NCBI GenBank assembly: GCA_900541465.1
Contig: UQJY01000012.1
Span: 1 to 48,630 of the forward strand
Direction: 5' to 3'
DNA from: an uncultured Fusobacterium sp.
GTDB taxonomy: Bacteria; Fusobacteriota; Fusobacteriia; Fusobacteriales; Fusobacteriaceae
Length of the DNA: 48,630 nucleotides
A program made the translations under genes and the position numbers. The notes below the pieces were generated by a model. The model saw only the letters and a list, made by a program, of their open reading frames with translations. It had not been told where the DNA came from and did no database searches. Shown in pieces: positions 26,897 through 39,295 of the stretch; positions within the stretch are counted from its first letter, which is position 1; each line of letters opens with the position of its first letter.

Positions 26897-27597
26897 TGAG
26901 AGAATATTTAAAAGAGGGAATAAAAAAAATTGGTGTAGAAATTGATGATGAAAAAATAGATAAACTTATGGAATATCTAAAACTTCTTATGGAATATAAT
27001 TCACACACAAATCTTACTGCAATAAGAGATGAAGAAGGAATAATTGAAAAACATTTTCTTGATTCAATTCTTCTTATGAAACACATAAAACTTGAAAAAG
27101 GAAAAGCTCTTGACATTGGAACAGGTGCAGGATTTCCGGGAATGGTTCTTGCTATCTGTAACCCGGATATAGAATTTACTCTCATTGACTCTGTTGGAAA
27201 AAAAATAAATTTTTTAAAACAAGTTAAAGAAAAATTACATCTAATAAATGTAGAACCTGTAAATGTAAGAGCTGAGGAATATATAAATGATGAAAACCGT
27301 GAATCTTATGATTTAGGTTTCTGCAGAGGAGTATCAAAACTTAATACAATCTTAGAATATGTAATTCCATTTTTAAAAGTTGACGGAAGATTTTTACCAC
27401 AGAAAATGGAAGGAACAAACGAAGAAAATGAAAGCCAGTCAGCTCTTAAAATACTAAAATCACAAATTACTAAAATATATGAAGAGGAACTTCCATACTG
27501 TAAAGATAAAAGAATTATAGTTGAAGTTGTAAAAAAGGCAAAGACAGATAAAAAATACCCAAGAAGAGTAGGTATTCCGTTAAAAAAACCATTGTAA
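26896..27597 (+). CDS. rsmG: 16S rRNA (guanine527-N7)-methyltransferase
   Basis: SAM-dependent methyltransferase of 233 aa. The SAM site ALDIGTGAGFPG is clear, preceded by NLTAIRDEEGIIEKHFLDS, which is typical for RsmG (GidB). It is translationally coupled to mnmG through a one-base overlap. The tamB-like gene begins 20 bases after its stop. Confidence 0.95.
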   Translation: MREYLKEGIKKIGVEIDDEKIDKLMEYLKLLMEYNSHTNLTAIRDEEGIIEKHFLDSILLMKHIKLEKGKALDIGTGAGFPGMVLAICNPDIEFTLIDSVGKKINFLKQVKEKLHLINVEPVNVRAEEYINDENRESYDLGFCRGVSKLNTILEYVIPFLKVDGRFLPQKMEGTNEENESQSALKILKSQITKIYEEELPYCKDKRIIVEVVKKAKTDKKYPRRVGIPLKKPL

Positions 27598-27616
27598 AAT
27601 AATTTGAGGAGGAAAC

Positions 27617-30600
27617 ATGAAAAATAATATTTTTATGAAAAATAAAAAAATATTACTCATCTTTCTTCCTCTTTTTTTTATTGTTTATTTAGTATATCTT
27701 GCAATGTTTCAGCTTAATGTTCTTGTATCTCTGGGAATAAGAGCATTTACATATGGAACAATGAAAATGGAAAAAGTTGAGTTTAAAAAGGGGAGTTCTT
27801 TAAAAGAGGGAAGAATAGAAATTTTAAATTCAAAACTTTATGATAAGAAACTTCTTATAGCAGATACACCAAAAATAATAATAGATTATAAAGATTGGAA
27901 GATAGACAGAATAAACTTATACAGTCCTAAAGCAGTTTTCGTAAGAAAAAGAAGCGATATAAATTTTGTTACTGTTTTTGTGGGAGTTGATAAAGAGGAC
28001 AGCGGGAAAGATAAAAAAGAGAAGAAAAAAGAAAATAAAAGCAGTCCAATTCTAAAGAGAATAAATGTATATGATGCAGAACTTAATTTTGTAGATATTT
28101 CATACAGCGGGAAAATTTCTAAAGAACTTGAAAATGTAAATGGTTATGTTTCTTTTGAAAAAGGGTATAAAACAGATTTGAAATTTACAGGTGAAAATGG
28201 CGACGAAAAATACAGTTATACTTTCAGCAATGTTGAAAAATCTTATGATATGAGAATACAGCTTTCTAATATAAATGCAGATGATACTCTTGTTCAGTAT
28301 GGTTATGACAGCGAAGGAGATATTTCAGATGTAACAGGAAAGATGAATCTTGATTTAAGAATAAATGATGATGGATTTTTTGGAAATGGAAAACTTTCTG
28401 ATGGAAAACTTATTTATAAAGATTTGGGAGTTCCTGTGGAAAATGTGTCTCTTGACCTTAAATTTTTAGGAAAGAAAATTCTTATTGACGGAGATTATCT
28501 TTTCTTCAAAAAACCCGGGAAATTTTTTGTTGAATATAACGACGGAGAAGGTGTTGATGTCGGTTTTAAATTAAGAAATATTTTATATGAAGAAGCTGCA
28601 AATTATAAACTTCTTAAAGATTCAGGAATAAAAATTGAAAATTTAAATATGGATGAGGTTGATATAGCTCTTTCTGTAAAGAATGGCTTTAAGGCTCAAA
28701 TAGATTTAAAAAGTTCTGAAGGATTTAAAAAAGAAGTTTTGGCTGTAAAAAATATTTCCGGTCAGCTTGTTTATGAAAACGGCGAGCTTAAAGTAAATAA
28801 TATTCATTCAGATGTAAAATTCGACAGAGAAGGAAAAACTATAGAAAGAAAAATAACAGGGAATATCTGGTATAAAGGGGATACAGGAAGAGTAAATCTT
28901 AATGCCAAATCTAAAGAAAATGGTTTTCTTTCTGATGTAAATTTAAAATTTCTTTTCAGCACAGAAAAGGAAAAATTTAAGTTTAAATTAGATTCAGATA
29001 TATTAAATCTTGAGGGAAAATATGAATATAAAAATAATATTCTTTTTATAAATCAAAATAAGAATTTTGAACTTAAATATGATGTAAAAAATAATGAAAT
29101 AAATCTTCTTAAGGGATATATAAATTCAAAGCTGGATAATTATACAGTAAGAACTGATTTTAAATGTAAAGATAAAACTTTTATTGAAACAGAACTAAAA
29201 ATGAAAGATGAAAAAGATGAAGAGAGAGGAAGCATTAAAGGTTTTATTGATATAAAAAAATTAGTTTATGATTTTAAAATAAAAGCTAAAGATATAAATC
29301 TTGTAGATGAATCCGGTCATCTTTCGGGAAGTGCAGAGGGATATATAAAAGGTGAAAAAAGTAATCTTAAGGGAGAATTTCTGCTTAATAATTTTGGAGT
29401 GGGAATATCTGAGCAGAAGATAGATGTTTCAGATATTTTAGGAGTTGTGACTCTTAATAAAAATGGAAATCTTTCTGTTATATTTCAAGGTGAAATTGGA
29501 AAAATAAAATATGATAAAACTGAAATAAATGGATTTAAAATAAGTGCAAAATATTCTGGAGAAAGTTTGGAAATTATAAATGCTTCCAATAAATTTTTGA
29601 CATTAAGCGGGAATTACAGTATAATTAATTCAAAAATAGAACTTTTTGCAAAAGGGCAAGATATAAATAAAGAGGTAATAAATATTTCTGATTTGAATTA
29701 CAATATCAGTGAAATAAACGGAAATATATCTGGTAAACTCAATGACTTAAAAGGTAAATTTACAATAAAAGACGGAAGTATAGATTTAGGTGAAGAAAGA
29801 TATATTCTTTTCGGCGGAGATATAAATTACTCTGGAAATAAAATTTTTGCAGAAAATTTTATGATAAATGACAATAAATTAAATTTTGAATATTTTATTG
29901 ACACAAAAACAGGAAACTATAAAGCTGATATATTTGAAACAACAATAAGCGAATTTGTTTTAGGAGCAAAATTCAGAATTATAGGAGTTACAGAGGGAAG
30001 TTTTAAAGATGGAAAAGTTAATGGAAACTTTAAGGGCTCTGTAAATGAATTTTACTATAAGGGAAGCAGGATACCAAATATAATTTTTGACGGAAATTAT
30101 GATAATGATATAATTAATTTCAAAAATTTAAATATCCTTTCTTCAGATGATACAAAGGCTGTTGTAAAGACAAATGGACTTGTAAATATAAAAGATAAAT
30201 ATTTAAGTTTTGAAGTTCCAAAGCAGACAGCTCTTTTGGGAGATATTTTTAACAGAGATGATATTAAAGGAAATATAAATCTTGAAGGAAAAGTTGAAGG
30301 ACTTTTTGAAAATATAGAATATTATCTGAAAGCCTATGATGGAAAAGTATCCTATAAAGATATAAATATTGATAAAATAGAAATGGATATTTCTGGAAAT
30401 AAAGAAAAAATTGCTTTAAATAATTTTACAGCAGGGTATCTTAATAACAGTCTTAAAGCTCAAGGAATTTATGATATAACAGAAAACAGATATAAATTTG
30501 ATGTAAAATCATCTGATGTAGACTTAAAATTTTTATCTCCATTTTTAGAGCCTTATGGTGTGGACAATGTTTCTGGAAGAGGGAAAATTAATCTTACTTT

Positions 30601-31978
30601 TACAGATATAATTCCTCAAGGAGAAATAGTTCTTAATAATTTCAATATAAGTTCAAAAAAATATGGATTGAATTTAAATAATCTTAACGGAGATATGGAA
30701 TTTGAAAAAGAGATCCTTAGAATAAAAAAATTTACTGGAATTTTAAATAACGGTTCTTTAAATATCAAAGGATATCTTGAAGCTAAAAAAGCTGTAGATT
30801 ATTTACTAGGTGAAAATTTTGGAAAAATAGATTATAATTTAGTATTGGATGGAAGAAATATAAATTACTCTTTTGAAGATTATTTTAATATGAATTTTAA
30901 TACAAGAATATCTTTCAGAAATAATGCTGTTTTTGGAAACATAACAGTAAATGAAGGAGAAATAAAAAAAGTTCTTGAAGAGGAATTTGGGCTTGTAAAA
31001 ATTATTAAAGATTTTATAAAAGATTTTTTAAATAGAAACAGATCTGAAAAAATATTTATGGAAAATACAAGAAGTTTTTCTGGCAGTGGAAAAGATTTCG
31101 GTTCAGATGTAAGAATAAATATAGGATTTAATATTGATAAAGGAATAGAGCTTAAGGTTGACAGGATTACAAGTTTCCTTACAAATATAAAAGGAACTGT
31201 CTTTGGACAGGGAAGATTAAGCGGAAGTTTAGGAAGATTAAACTTTTTAGGTGAAAACAGCATCAAAGATGGTGAATTTATTTTAAATGGAAATAAGTTT
31301 ACTGTGGACAGAGCAATAATTCTTTTTAATAACAGACAGGAATTTGTTCCAGACTTAAATCCAAATATAACTTTTTCAACAAGTTCAATTATAAATAATA
31401 AAAATTTAGAAATATCTCTTGACGGTCCTGTAAGAAATATGACATTTACAGTAAGAAGCGGAAATGAAGTTTCTGTAAACAGTCTTGACAGTATCCTGGA
31501 GGGAAACGGCGGAAGCAGTGAGGGAAATAGCGATATTTCAATTCTTCTTACAAATATAATAGGAGGACAGATAACGGATATTGTTCTTAATCCTGTTGTA
31601 AATGTACTTCGTGCTGTGGGATTTTCAAATTTGAGAGTCAGATCAAGTATTCTTGCTGAAGAAAATAAAAAAACAGCTGAAGAAGAATCTTCCATGACAC
31701 TGGGAGCTTATATAGAGGCGGAAAGCCCTATCTATAAAGATAAACTTTTCTGGAAAGTAAAAGCCAACTTTATGAATGATCCTGCAAATCAAGAAAAAGG
31801 TGAGGGAGAGGGTTATAATTATGGAGTGGCTGATTACGATATAAATGTGTATCACAGATTAAACAATAATATTTCATGGGGAGTTGGTGTGCAGAAATTG
31901 AGAGAAAATTTAGAAACAAAGAAACGTGACATGAACTACTATATAGAATTAAAGTTTGAAAAGAAATTTGATTTTTAA
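27617..31978 (+). CDS. TamB-domain inner-membrane protein
   Basis: Very large protein (1453 aa) with one N-terminal membrane anchor (about 11-35) and a long series of beta-rich segments. The C-terminal part (about 1180-1330) has the TamB (DUF490) domain, including GRLNFLG, LNGNKFTVDRA and LEISLDGPVRNMTF. TamB-like proteins span the periplasm and are implicated in phospholipid transport to the outer membrane and in beta-barrel assembly. No separate tamA is present; the next gene is the BamA homologue, an order common in bacteria without TamA. A charged Lys/Glu-rich patch lies near residues 132-145. Confidence 0.88.
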   Translation: MKNNIFMKNKKILLIFLPLFFIVYLVYLAMFQLNVLVSLGIRAFTYGTMKMEKVEFKKGSSLKEGRIEILNSKLYDKKLLIADTPKIIIDYKDWKIDRINLYSPKAVFVRKRSDINFVTVFVGVDKEDSGKDKKEKKKENKSSPILKRINVYDAELNFVDISYSGKISKELENVNGYVSFEKGYKTDLKFTGENGDEKYSYTFSNVEKSYDMRIQLSNINADDTLVQYGYDSEGDISDVTGKMNLDLRINDDGFFGNGKLSDGKLIYKDLGVPVENVSLDLKFLGKKILIDGDYLFFKKPGKFFVEYNDGEGVDVGFKLRNILYEEAANYKLLKDSGIKIENLNMDEVDIALSVKNGFKAQIDLKSSEGFKKEVLAVKNISGQLVYENGELKVNNIHSDVKFDREGKTIERKITGNIWYKGDTGRVNLNAKSKENGFLSDVNLKFLFSTEKEKFKFKLDSDILNLEGKYEYKNNILFINQNKNFELKYDVKNNEINLLKGYINSKLDNYTVRTDFKCKDKTFIETELKMKDEKDEERGSIKGFIDIKKLVYDFKIKAKDINLVDESGHLSGSAEGYIKGEKSNLKGEFLLNNFGVGISEQKIDVSDILGVVTLNKNGNLSVIFQGEIGKIKYDKTEINGFKISAKYSGESLEIINASNKFLTLSGNYSIINSKIELFAKGQDINKEVINISDLNYNISEINGNISGKLNDLKGKFTIKDGSIDLGEERYILFGGDINYSGNKIFAENFMINDNKLNFEYFIDTKTGNYKADIFETTISEFVLGAKFRIIGVTEGSFKDGKVNGNFKGSVNEFYYKGSRIPNIIFDGNYDNDIINFKNLNILSSDDTKAVVKTNGLVNIKDKYLSFEVPKQTALLGDIFNRDDIKGNINLEGKVEGLFENIEYYLKAYDGKVSYKDINIDKIEMDISGNKEKIALNNFTAGYLNNSLKAQGIYDITENRYKFDVKSSDVDLKFLSPFLEPYGVDNVSGRGKINLTFTDIIPQGEIVLNNFNISSKKYGLNLNNLNGDMEFEKEILRIKKFTGILNNGSLNIKGYLEAKKAVDYLLGENFGKIDYNLVLDGRNINYSFEDYFNMNFNTRISFRNNAVFGNITVNEGEIKKVLEEEFGLVKIIKDFIKDFLNRNRSEKIFMENTRSFSGSGKDFGSDVRINIGFNIDKGIELKVDRITSFLTNIKGTVFGQGRLSGSLGRLNFLGENSIKDGEFILNGNKFTVDRAIILFNNRQEFVPDLNPNITFSTSSIINNKNLEISLDGPVRNMTFTVRSGNEVSVNSLDSILEGNGGSSEGNSDISILLTNIIGGQITDIVLNPVVNVLRAVGFSNLRVRSSILAEENKKTAEEESSMTLGAYIEAESPIYKDKLFWKVKANFMNDPANQEKGEGEGYNYGVADYDINVYHRLNNNISWGVGVQKLRENLETKKRDMNYYIELKFEKKFDF

Positions 31979-31992
31979 AATGGAGGATTAGA

Positions 31993-34071
31993 ATGAGAAA
32001 ACAGCTAACGATTTTATTAAGTTTTCTTCTGCTGATTTTTGCTTATGGTGCGGATACTAACTACAAAATTGAAAAAATTGTAGTTGAAAATATTCAAGAA
32101 ATACCAGAAGCATCAATAGTCAGCATAATGAAAGAAAAAGTCGGAGACAAATATTCTGCTAAAGATATGATAGCAGATTACCAAAAAATCAAAGAACTTG
32201 ATTATGTTGGAAGTGTTTCAATATATCCGCAGTATTACAATGAAGGAATAAAACTTGTTGTGGATATAAGAGAAAAAAGAGATACAAAAGAGCTGCTGAC
32301 AAAAAATGGAATTATTCCAATGTCTGAAAGAGACAAAATAGATAAGACAGTTATAGTAAAAGATGTTGAAGTCTATGGAAATGTCAGCATGAAAAAGAAA
32401 GACATATTAAAATATATTCCTATAAAAACAGGAGGATATTTCTCTAAGAAAAAAGTTATCGACGGATACAGAAGTCTTGGAGAATCAGGATACTTCTCAC
32501 AAGTTGTTCCTGATGTGCAGAAGACAGGAAATGGAGTGACAGTTGTTTATTATGTAACTGAAAACCCGACAATCACAGGGGTAAACATTATAGGAAATAC
32601 TGTTTATCCAACAGATGAGCTGCTTGCACTATTAGAAACAAAACCTAATGAAACATTAAACTTTAATTCACTAAGAAAAGACAGAGAAGCAATAATAGGA
32701 AAATACAGTAAAGACGGTTACGTTCTTGCAAGAGTGATAGATATTGGTCTTAACAACAGTTATGAACTTGATATATATCTTACTGAAGGTGTTGTAAGAG
32801 ACATTAAATTACAAAAAATGGTTACAAAACAAAAAGGAAACAGAAGACAGGCGACAGATACTCTTCTTAAAACAAAAGATTATGTAATAGAAAGAGAAAT
32901 TGAATTTAAAGAGGGAGAAATCTTTAATATCAATAAATATACTCAAACAGAAAATAACTTAAAAAGACTTGGTTATATTAAAAATGTAAAATATGAAGCA
33001 AGAGATATTTTAGGTGATTCTGATGGTAAAGATATTGTTCTTTTAATAGATGAAGACAGAACAGCAAGACTTCAAGGAGCAATTTCTTATGGTTCTGAAC
33101 TTGGACTTATGGGAATGTTATCACTTGAAGAAACTAACTGGAAAGGTAAAGGACAGACAACATCATTTACTTATGAAAAATCTGATGAAGATTACAGCAG
33201 TTTATCATTAAGTTTTTCTGATCCATGGATAAAAGATACTGACAGAATTTCATGGGGATGGAGCTTATATAAAAATGAATATGAAAATGATGACAGTGAA
33301 GCATTTGCTAATATTGATACTTATGGATTCAGAATAAATGTTGGTAAAGGTATTACAAGAAATGTAAGAATAGGCTTAGGAACAAAAGTTGAATATGTAA
33401 CAACTGAACCTGATGACAGTTTAAGTGATGCTTATATAAAAAAAGCAGGATATTATGATGATAAGTATTATTTATGGAGTTTATATCCTTCAATAACTTA
33501 TGATACAAGAAACAGCTACTTTAATCCTACAAGAGGAGAGTATGCAAGATGGCAGGTTGAAGGAGGATATGCTTCTGGAGAAAAAGCAGATTATTTTGCA
33601 AATACTACAATAGAACTTAGAAAATATCATCAAGGTTTCTTTAAGAAAAATACATTTGCTTACAGAGCTGTATTTGGAATTCAATCTGATACAACAAAAG
33701 AATCACAAAGATATTGGGTTGGAGGAAGCAGTACTTTAAGAGGATATGATGGCGGATCATTTAGAGGAACACAAAAATTTACAGCCAGCATAGAAAACAG
33801 AACAGAATTTAATGATGTTCTTGGTGGAGTATTATTCTTTGATTTTGGTAGAGCTTGGGACTATTATAAAAATGATGCAGTTGACCAAGGATATAGAAAA
33901 TCAAGAGAAAATGCAGATGAAAAATTCCCAGATGGTATAGCTATGGCAGCAGGTGTCGGACTTAGAATAAATACGCCGATGGGGCCATTAAGATTTGACT
34001 TTGGTTGGCCTATTAATGACGACAAAGAAAGCGGAATGCAGTTCTATTTCAATATGGGACAATCATTCTAA
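31993..34071 (+). CDS. bamA: Outer membrane assembly factor BamA
   Basis: Omp85-family insertase of 692 aa with a signal peptide ending AYG. I count four POTRA repeats (about 22-105, 115-190, 191-265 and 266-350), against five in E. coli BamA, then a 16-strand-type barrel. The barrel has the lid-lock motif as STLRGYDGG and ends with a C-terminal Phe. It inserts outer-membrane beta-barrels and confirms a diderm organism. It is placed between TamB and the Skp-like chaperone, so synthesis of insertase, bridge and chaperone is linked. Confidence 0.94.
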   Translation: MRKQLTILLSFLLLIFAYGADTNYKIEKIVVENIQEIPEASIVSIMKEKVGDKYSAKDMIADYQKIKELDYVGSVSIYPQYYNEGIKLVVDIREKRDTKELLTKNGIIPMSERDKIDKTVIVKDVEVYGNVSMKKKDILKYIPIKTGGYFSKKKVIDGYRSLGESGYFSQVVPDVQKTGNGVTVVYYVTENPTITGVNIIGNTVYPTDELLALLETKPNETLNFNSLRKDREAIIGKYSKDGYVLARVIDIGLNNSYELDIYLTEGVVRDIKLQKMVTKQKGNRRQATDTLLKTKDYVIEREIEFKEGEIFNINKYTQTENNLKRLGYIKNVKYEARDILGDSDGKDIVLLIDEDRTARLQGAISYGSELGLMGMLSLEETNWKGKGQTTSFTYEKSDEDYSSLSLSFSDPWIKDTDRISWGWSLYKNEYENDDSEAFANIDTYGFRINVGKGITRNVRIGLGTKVEYVTTEPDDSLSDAYIKKAGYYDDKYYLWSLYPSITYDTRNSYFNPTRGEYARWQVEGGYASGEKADYFANTTIELRKYHQGFFKKNTFAYRAVFGIQSDTTKESQRYWVGGSSTLRGYDGGSFRGTQKFTASIENRTEFNDVLGGVLFFDFGRAWDYYKNDAVDQGYRKSRENADEKFPDGIAMAAGVGLRINTPMGPLRFDFGWPINDDKESGMQFYFNMGQSF

Positions 34072-34098
34072 TAAAATAAAAGATATTGGAGGATACAA

Positions 34099-34575
34099 AT
34101 GAAAAAATTATCAGTTTTAGCTCTTGCGGCTGTAATGTCAGCATCAGCTTTTGCAGCAAAAGTAGGAGTTGTAAATACTCAGGAATTATTCTACAAATAT
34201 TCCAAAACTAAAGTTATAGACCAAAATCTTAAGAAACAGGGAGCTTCACTTGAAAATACAATAAATCAAAAACAAGTGGAACTTAAAAAACTTCAGTTAG
34301 AACTTCAATCAAAAGGAGAAAAAATAACTGATGCTGAAAAGAAATCATTTGAAGATAAAGTAAAAGCTCTTGATAAATTTGTAAGAGATTCTCAAATGAA
34401 AATGGATAAAGAAAGAAATGCAAGACTTCAAGAAGTTGAAAAAACTATGACAAATGCTATTAACAAAGTTGCTAAAGCAGATAAATATGATTATGTATTA
34501 GAAGCTGGAGCTGTAAAATTTGGCGGAACAGATATCACTGCAAAAGTTTTACAAGAAATGGAAAAAACAAAATAG
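34099..34575 (+). CDS. OmpH/Skp-family periplasmic chaperone
   Basis: Protein of 158 aa with a signal peptide ending AFA. It starts the mature part with VGVVNTQELFYKY, the Skp/OmpH hallmark, followed by a long charged coiled coil (about 40-125). Skp trimers hold unfolded outer-membrane proteins in the periplasm and deliver them to BamA. GGAGG precedes the ATG. It stands directly between bamA and lpxD, as in many diderms. Confidence 0.93.
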   Translation: MKKLSVLALAAVMSASAFAAKVGVVNTQELFYKYSKTKVIDQNLKKQGASLENTINQKQVELKKLQLELQSKGEKITDAEKKSFEDKVKALDKFVRDSQMKMDKERNARLQEVEKTMTNAINKVAKADKYDYVLEAGAVKFGGTDITAKVLQEMEKTK

Positions 34576-34605
34576 CATAGAATAAAATTTTAGGAGGGAT
34601 TAGCT

Positions 34606-35610
34606 ATGAGCTATAAAATTAGTGAAATAGCTGGTCTTCTTGGAAGTGAAATTAAAGGAGACAAAAATCTTACTGTAAGAGGTCTGTCTCCTTTTTTTCA
34701 AGCTAAAGAAGATGAGCTTACATTTGCAGCAGATGAAAAATTTCTGCATAAATTAAACGAAACAAAGGCAAAGGTAATAGTTGTTCCAGACATACCTCTT
34801 CCTGAAAATATCGGGAAAACGTATATTGTTGCTAAAGCTGATCCAAGACAGCTTATGCCTAAACTTCTTGGATATTTTAAAAAGAAACTTAAAAAAATGG
34901 AAAAACCTATCGAAGATTCAGCTGTGATTGCTGAAACTGCTGAAATTGGTCCTCACGTTTATATCGGGCATGATGTAAAGATTGGAGAAAATACAATAAT
35001 TTATCCAAATGTGACAATCTGTGAGGGAGTTACAATAGGAGATAACTGTGTGATTTATCCAAATGTAACAATAAGAGAATTTTGTGAAATAGGAAACAGA
35101 GTTGTTATTCAGCCGGGAGCTGTAATCGGTGCAGATGGTTTTGGATTTGTTAAAGTAAATGGAAATAATCAGAAAATCGACCAGATAGGAAGAGTTATTT
35201 TGGAAGATGATGTTGAAGTTGGAGCAAATACAACTATTGACAGAGGAGCAATAGGAGATACAGTTGTTAAGAGATTTGCTAAATTTGATAACTTAATTCA
35301 AATTGGTCACAATGTAATAATCGGTGAAAACTTCTTAATGGCATCTCAATCTGGTATTGCAGGAAGTACAGAAGTTGGAAACAATGTTACAATTGGCGGA
35401 CAGGTTGGAATCGGCGGGCATATTAAAATAGGAAATAATATTATGGTTGCAGCTAAATCCGGAATAACAGGAAATATTAAAGATAATCAAGTCCTTGGAG
35501 GGCATCCAATAGTTCCTCTTCAGGAAAATTTAAAAATTCAGGCTGGAATGAAAAAACTTCCTGAACTTTTAAAAAGAGTTAAAAAACTTGAACAGGAATT
35601 AAAAAAATAA
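34606..35610 (+). CDS. lpxD: UDP-3-O-acylglucosamine N-acyltransferase
   Basis: Third step of lipid A synthesis: transfers a hydroxyacyl chain from acyl carrier protein to the glucosamine nitrogen. The 334-aa protein has the N-terminal uridine-binding domain (from [16 protein letters not shown]) and a left-handed helix of hexapeptide repeats (about 105-290). The catalytic His lies in [15 protein letters not shown], and [11 protein letters not shown] is conserved. A terminator follows. Other lpx genes are not in the window. Confidence 0.95.
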   Translation: MSYKISEIAGLLGSEIKGDKNLTVRGLSPFFQAKEDELTFAADEKFLHKLNETKAKVIVVPDIPLPENIGKTYIVAKADPRQLMPKLLGYFKKKLKKMEKPIEDSAVIAETAEIGPHVYIGHDVKIGENTIIYPNVTICEGVTIGDNCVIYPNVTIREFCEIGNRVVIQPGAVIGADGFGFVKVNGNNQKIDQIGRVILEDDVEVGANTTIDRGAIGDTVVKRFAKFDNLIQIGHNVIIGENFLMASQSGIAGSTEVGNNVTIGGQVGIGGHIKIGNNIMVAAKSGITGNIKDNQVLGGHPIVPLQENLKIQAGMKKLPELLKRVKKLEQELKK

Positions 35611-35623
35611 AAAATTTCTACAG

Positions 35624-35658
35624 CGGGATTATTATAAAAATATAATAGTCCCGTTTTT
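35624..35658 (+). terminator. Rho-independent terminator after lpxD
   Basis: CGGGATTATTATA pairs with TATAATAGTCCCG (one bulge), followed by five T. It ends the mnmG-to-lpxD operon. Confidence 0.85.
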
Positions 35659-35703
35659 ATTAAAAAAATTTAAGGAAAAAATAAGTTTTTTTTATTATTT
35701 CTA

Positions 35704-35732
35704 TTTAATAAAATCTCTTTCCGTGGTACAAT
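35704..35732 (+). promoter_or_regulatory. Promoter for the DUF2344-serS unit
   Basis: TACAAT (35727-35732) with TG extension (TGG at 35724-35726); -35 TTTAAT (35704-35709), 17-bp spacer. Confidence 0.65.
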
Positions 35733-35763
35733 AGATAGTATCAAAACATGAAAGAGGATTAAG

Positions 35764-38103
<2,340 letters not shown>

Positions 38104-38113
38104 TTTTTAATAA

Positions 38114-38142
38114 TTGATTTTATTTTGAAATTCTGGTAAAAT
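38114..38142 (+). promoter_or_regulatory. Sigma-70 promoter for fba
   Basis: TTGATT (38114-38119), exact 17-bp spacer, TAAAAT (38137-38142); GGAGG lies just before the ATG at 38180. Confidence 0.75.
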
Positions 38143-38179
38143 TGAAGTGGGTAAAAATTATTCATAGGAGGGAAAAATA

Positions 38180-39169
38180 ATGTCTTACAATTACAAAGAT
38201 TTAGGACTTTCTAACACAAAAGAAATGTTTAAGAAAGCCAACGAAAATGGTTATGCTGTTCCAGCATTCAACTTTAACAACATGGAGCAGGCAATGGCTA
38301 TAGTAGAAGCTTGTGCTGAAATGGGTTCTCCAGTTATACTTCAATGTTCAAAAGGAGCTATGGAATACATGGGTTCTTACATGGTTCCAATGATTGCAAA
38401 AGCAGCAGCTGACTATGCAAAATTATCTGGATCAGATATTCCTGTAGCTTTACACCTTGATCATGGACCAAGTTTTGAAGTTGCAAAAAAATGTATAGAC
38501 TGCGGATTCTCATCAGTTATGATAGATGGTTCTCATCTTCCATATGCTGAAAATATAGAAGAATCAAGAAAAGTTGTAGAATATGCTCATTCTAAAGATG
38601 TAACAGTAGAAGCTGAATTAGGAGTTTTAGCAGGAATCGAAGATGATGTTAAAGCTGCTGACCATATCTACACAAACCCAGATGAAGTTGAAGATTTCGT
38701 AAGCAAAACAGGAGTTGACTCTCTTGCAATAGCTATCGGAACTTCTCACGGAGCTCACAAATTTAAACCTGGTGATGACCCTAAATTAAGACTTGACATA
38801 TTAGAAGAAATCGAAAGAAGAATTCCTGGATTCCCAATCGTATTACACGGTTCATCAGCTGTTCCTGGACAATATGTTGAAATGATAAAACAATATGGTG
38901 GAACAATAAAAGATGCAATCGGAATTCCTGATTCTGAATTAAGAAAAGCTACTAAATCAGCAGTTGCAAAAATCAATGTTGATACAGACGGAAGACTTGC
39001 ATTCACAGCTGCATTAAGAAAAGCATTAGCTGAAAAACCTGGTGAATTCGATTTAAGAAAATACTTAGGACCAGCTAAAGAAGAAATGAAAGCATACTAC
39101 AAAACTAAAATAGTTGATGTATTTGGTTCTGAAGGAGCTTACAAAAAAGCAACTAACGTTGTAAAATAG
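38180..39169 (+). CDS. fba: Class II fructose-1,6-bisphosphate aldolase
   Basis: Glycolytic zinc enzyme splitting fructose bisphosphate into dihydroxyacetone phosphate and glyceraldehyde 3-phosphate, 329 aa. Zinc ligands and active-site residues appear in LHLDHGPSFE, IGTSHGAHKF and VLHGSSAVPG. NVDTDGR gives the late substrate-binding block. Codon choice is noticeably less biased to A-ending Lys-type runs and uses TTA/GGA/CCA consistently, as expected for a highly expressed gene. Own promoter and terminator. Confidence 0.95.
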   Translation: MSYNYKDLGLSNTKEMFKKANENGYAVPAFNFNNMEQAMAIVEACAEMGSPVILQCSKGAMEYMGSYMVPMIAKAAADYAKLSGSDIPVALHLDHGPSFEVAKKCIDCGFSSVMIDGSHLPYAENIEESRKVVEYAHSKDVTVEAELGVLAGIEDDVKAADHIYTNPDEVEDFVSKTGVDSLAIAIGTSHGAHKFKPGDDPKLRLDILEEIERRIPGFPIVLHGSSAVPGQYVEMIKQYGGTIKDAIGIPDSELRKATKSAVAKINVDTDGRLAFTAALRKALAEKPGEFDLRKYLGPAKEEMKAYYKTKIVDVFGSEGAYKKATNVVK

Positions 39170-39188
39170 TAAAAAAACTTTTTTATAA

Positions 39189-39221
39189 AAAACCCTTAAA
39201 AATTTTTTAAGGGTTTTTTTT
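39189..39221 (+). terminator. Rho-independent terminator after fba
   Basis: AACCCTTAAAAA pairs with TTTTTTAAGGGTT, followed by a long T run. Confidence 0.88.
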
Positions 39222-39230
39222 ATTTATTAC

Positions 39231-39259
39231 TTGAAATTTTTCAATAATTTAAGTATGAT
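39231..39259 (+). promoter_or_regulatory. Sigma-70 promoter for the HU-like gene
   Basis: TTGAAA (39231-39236), exact 17-bp spacer, TATGAT (39254-39259). Confidence 0.8.
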
Positions 39260-39295
39260 ATATATTATTAAGTAAATTAATGAAAGGAGAGAAAT

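Noticed and set aside
30880..31695. Long minus-strand open frame opposite the tamB-like gene
   Set aside because: It is a 271-aa antisense shadow with hydrophobic low-complexity composition and no ribosome site; the plus-strand TamB domain explains the sequence.
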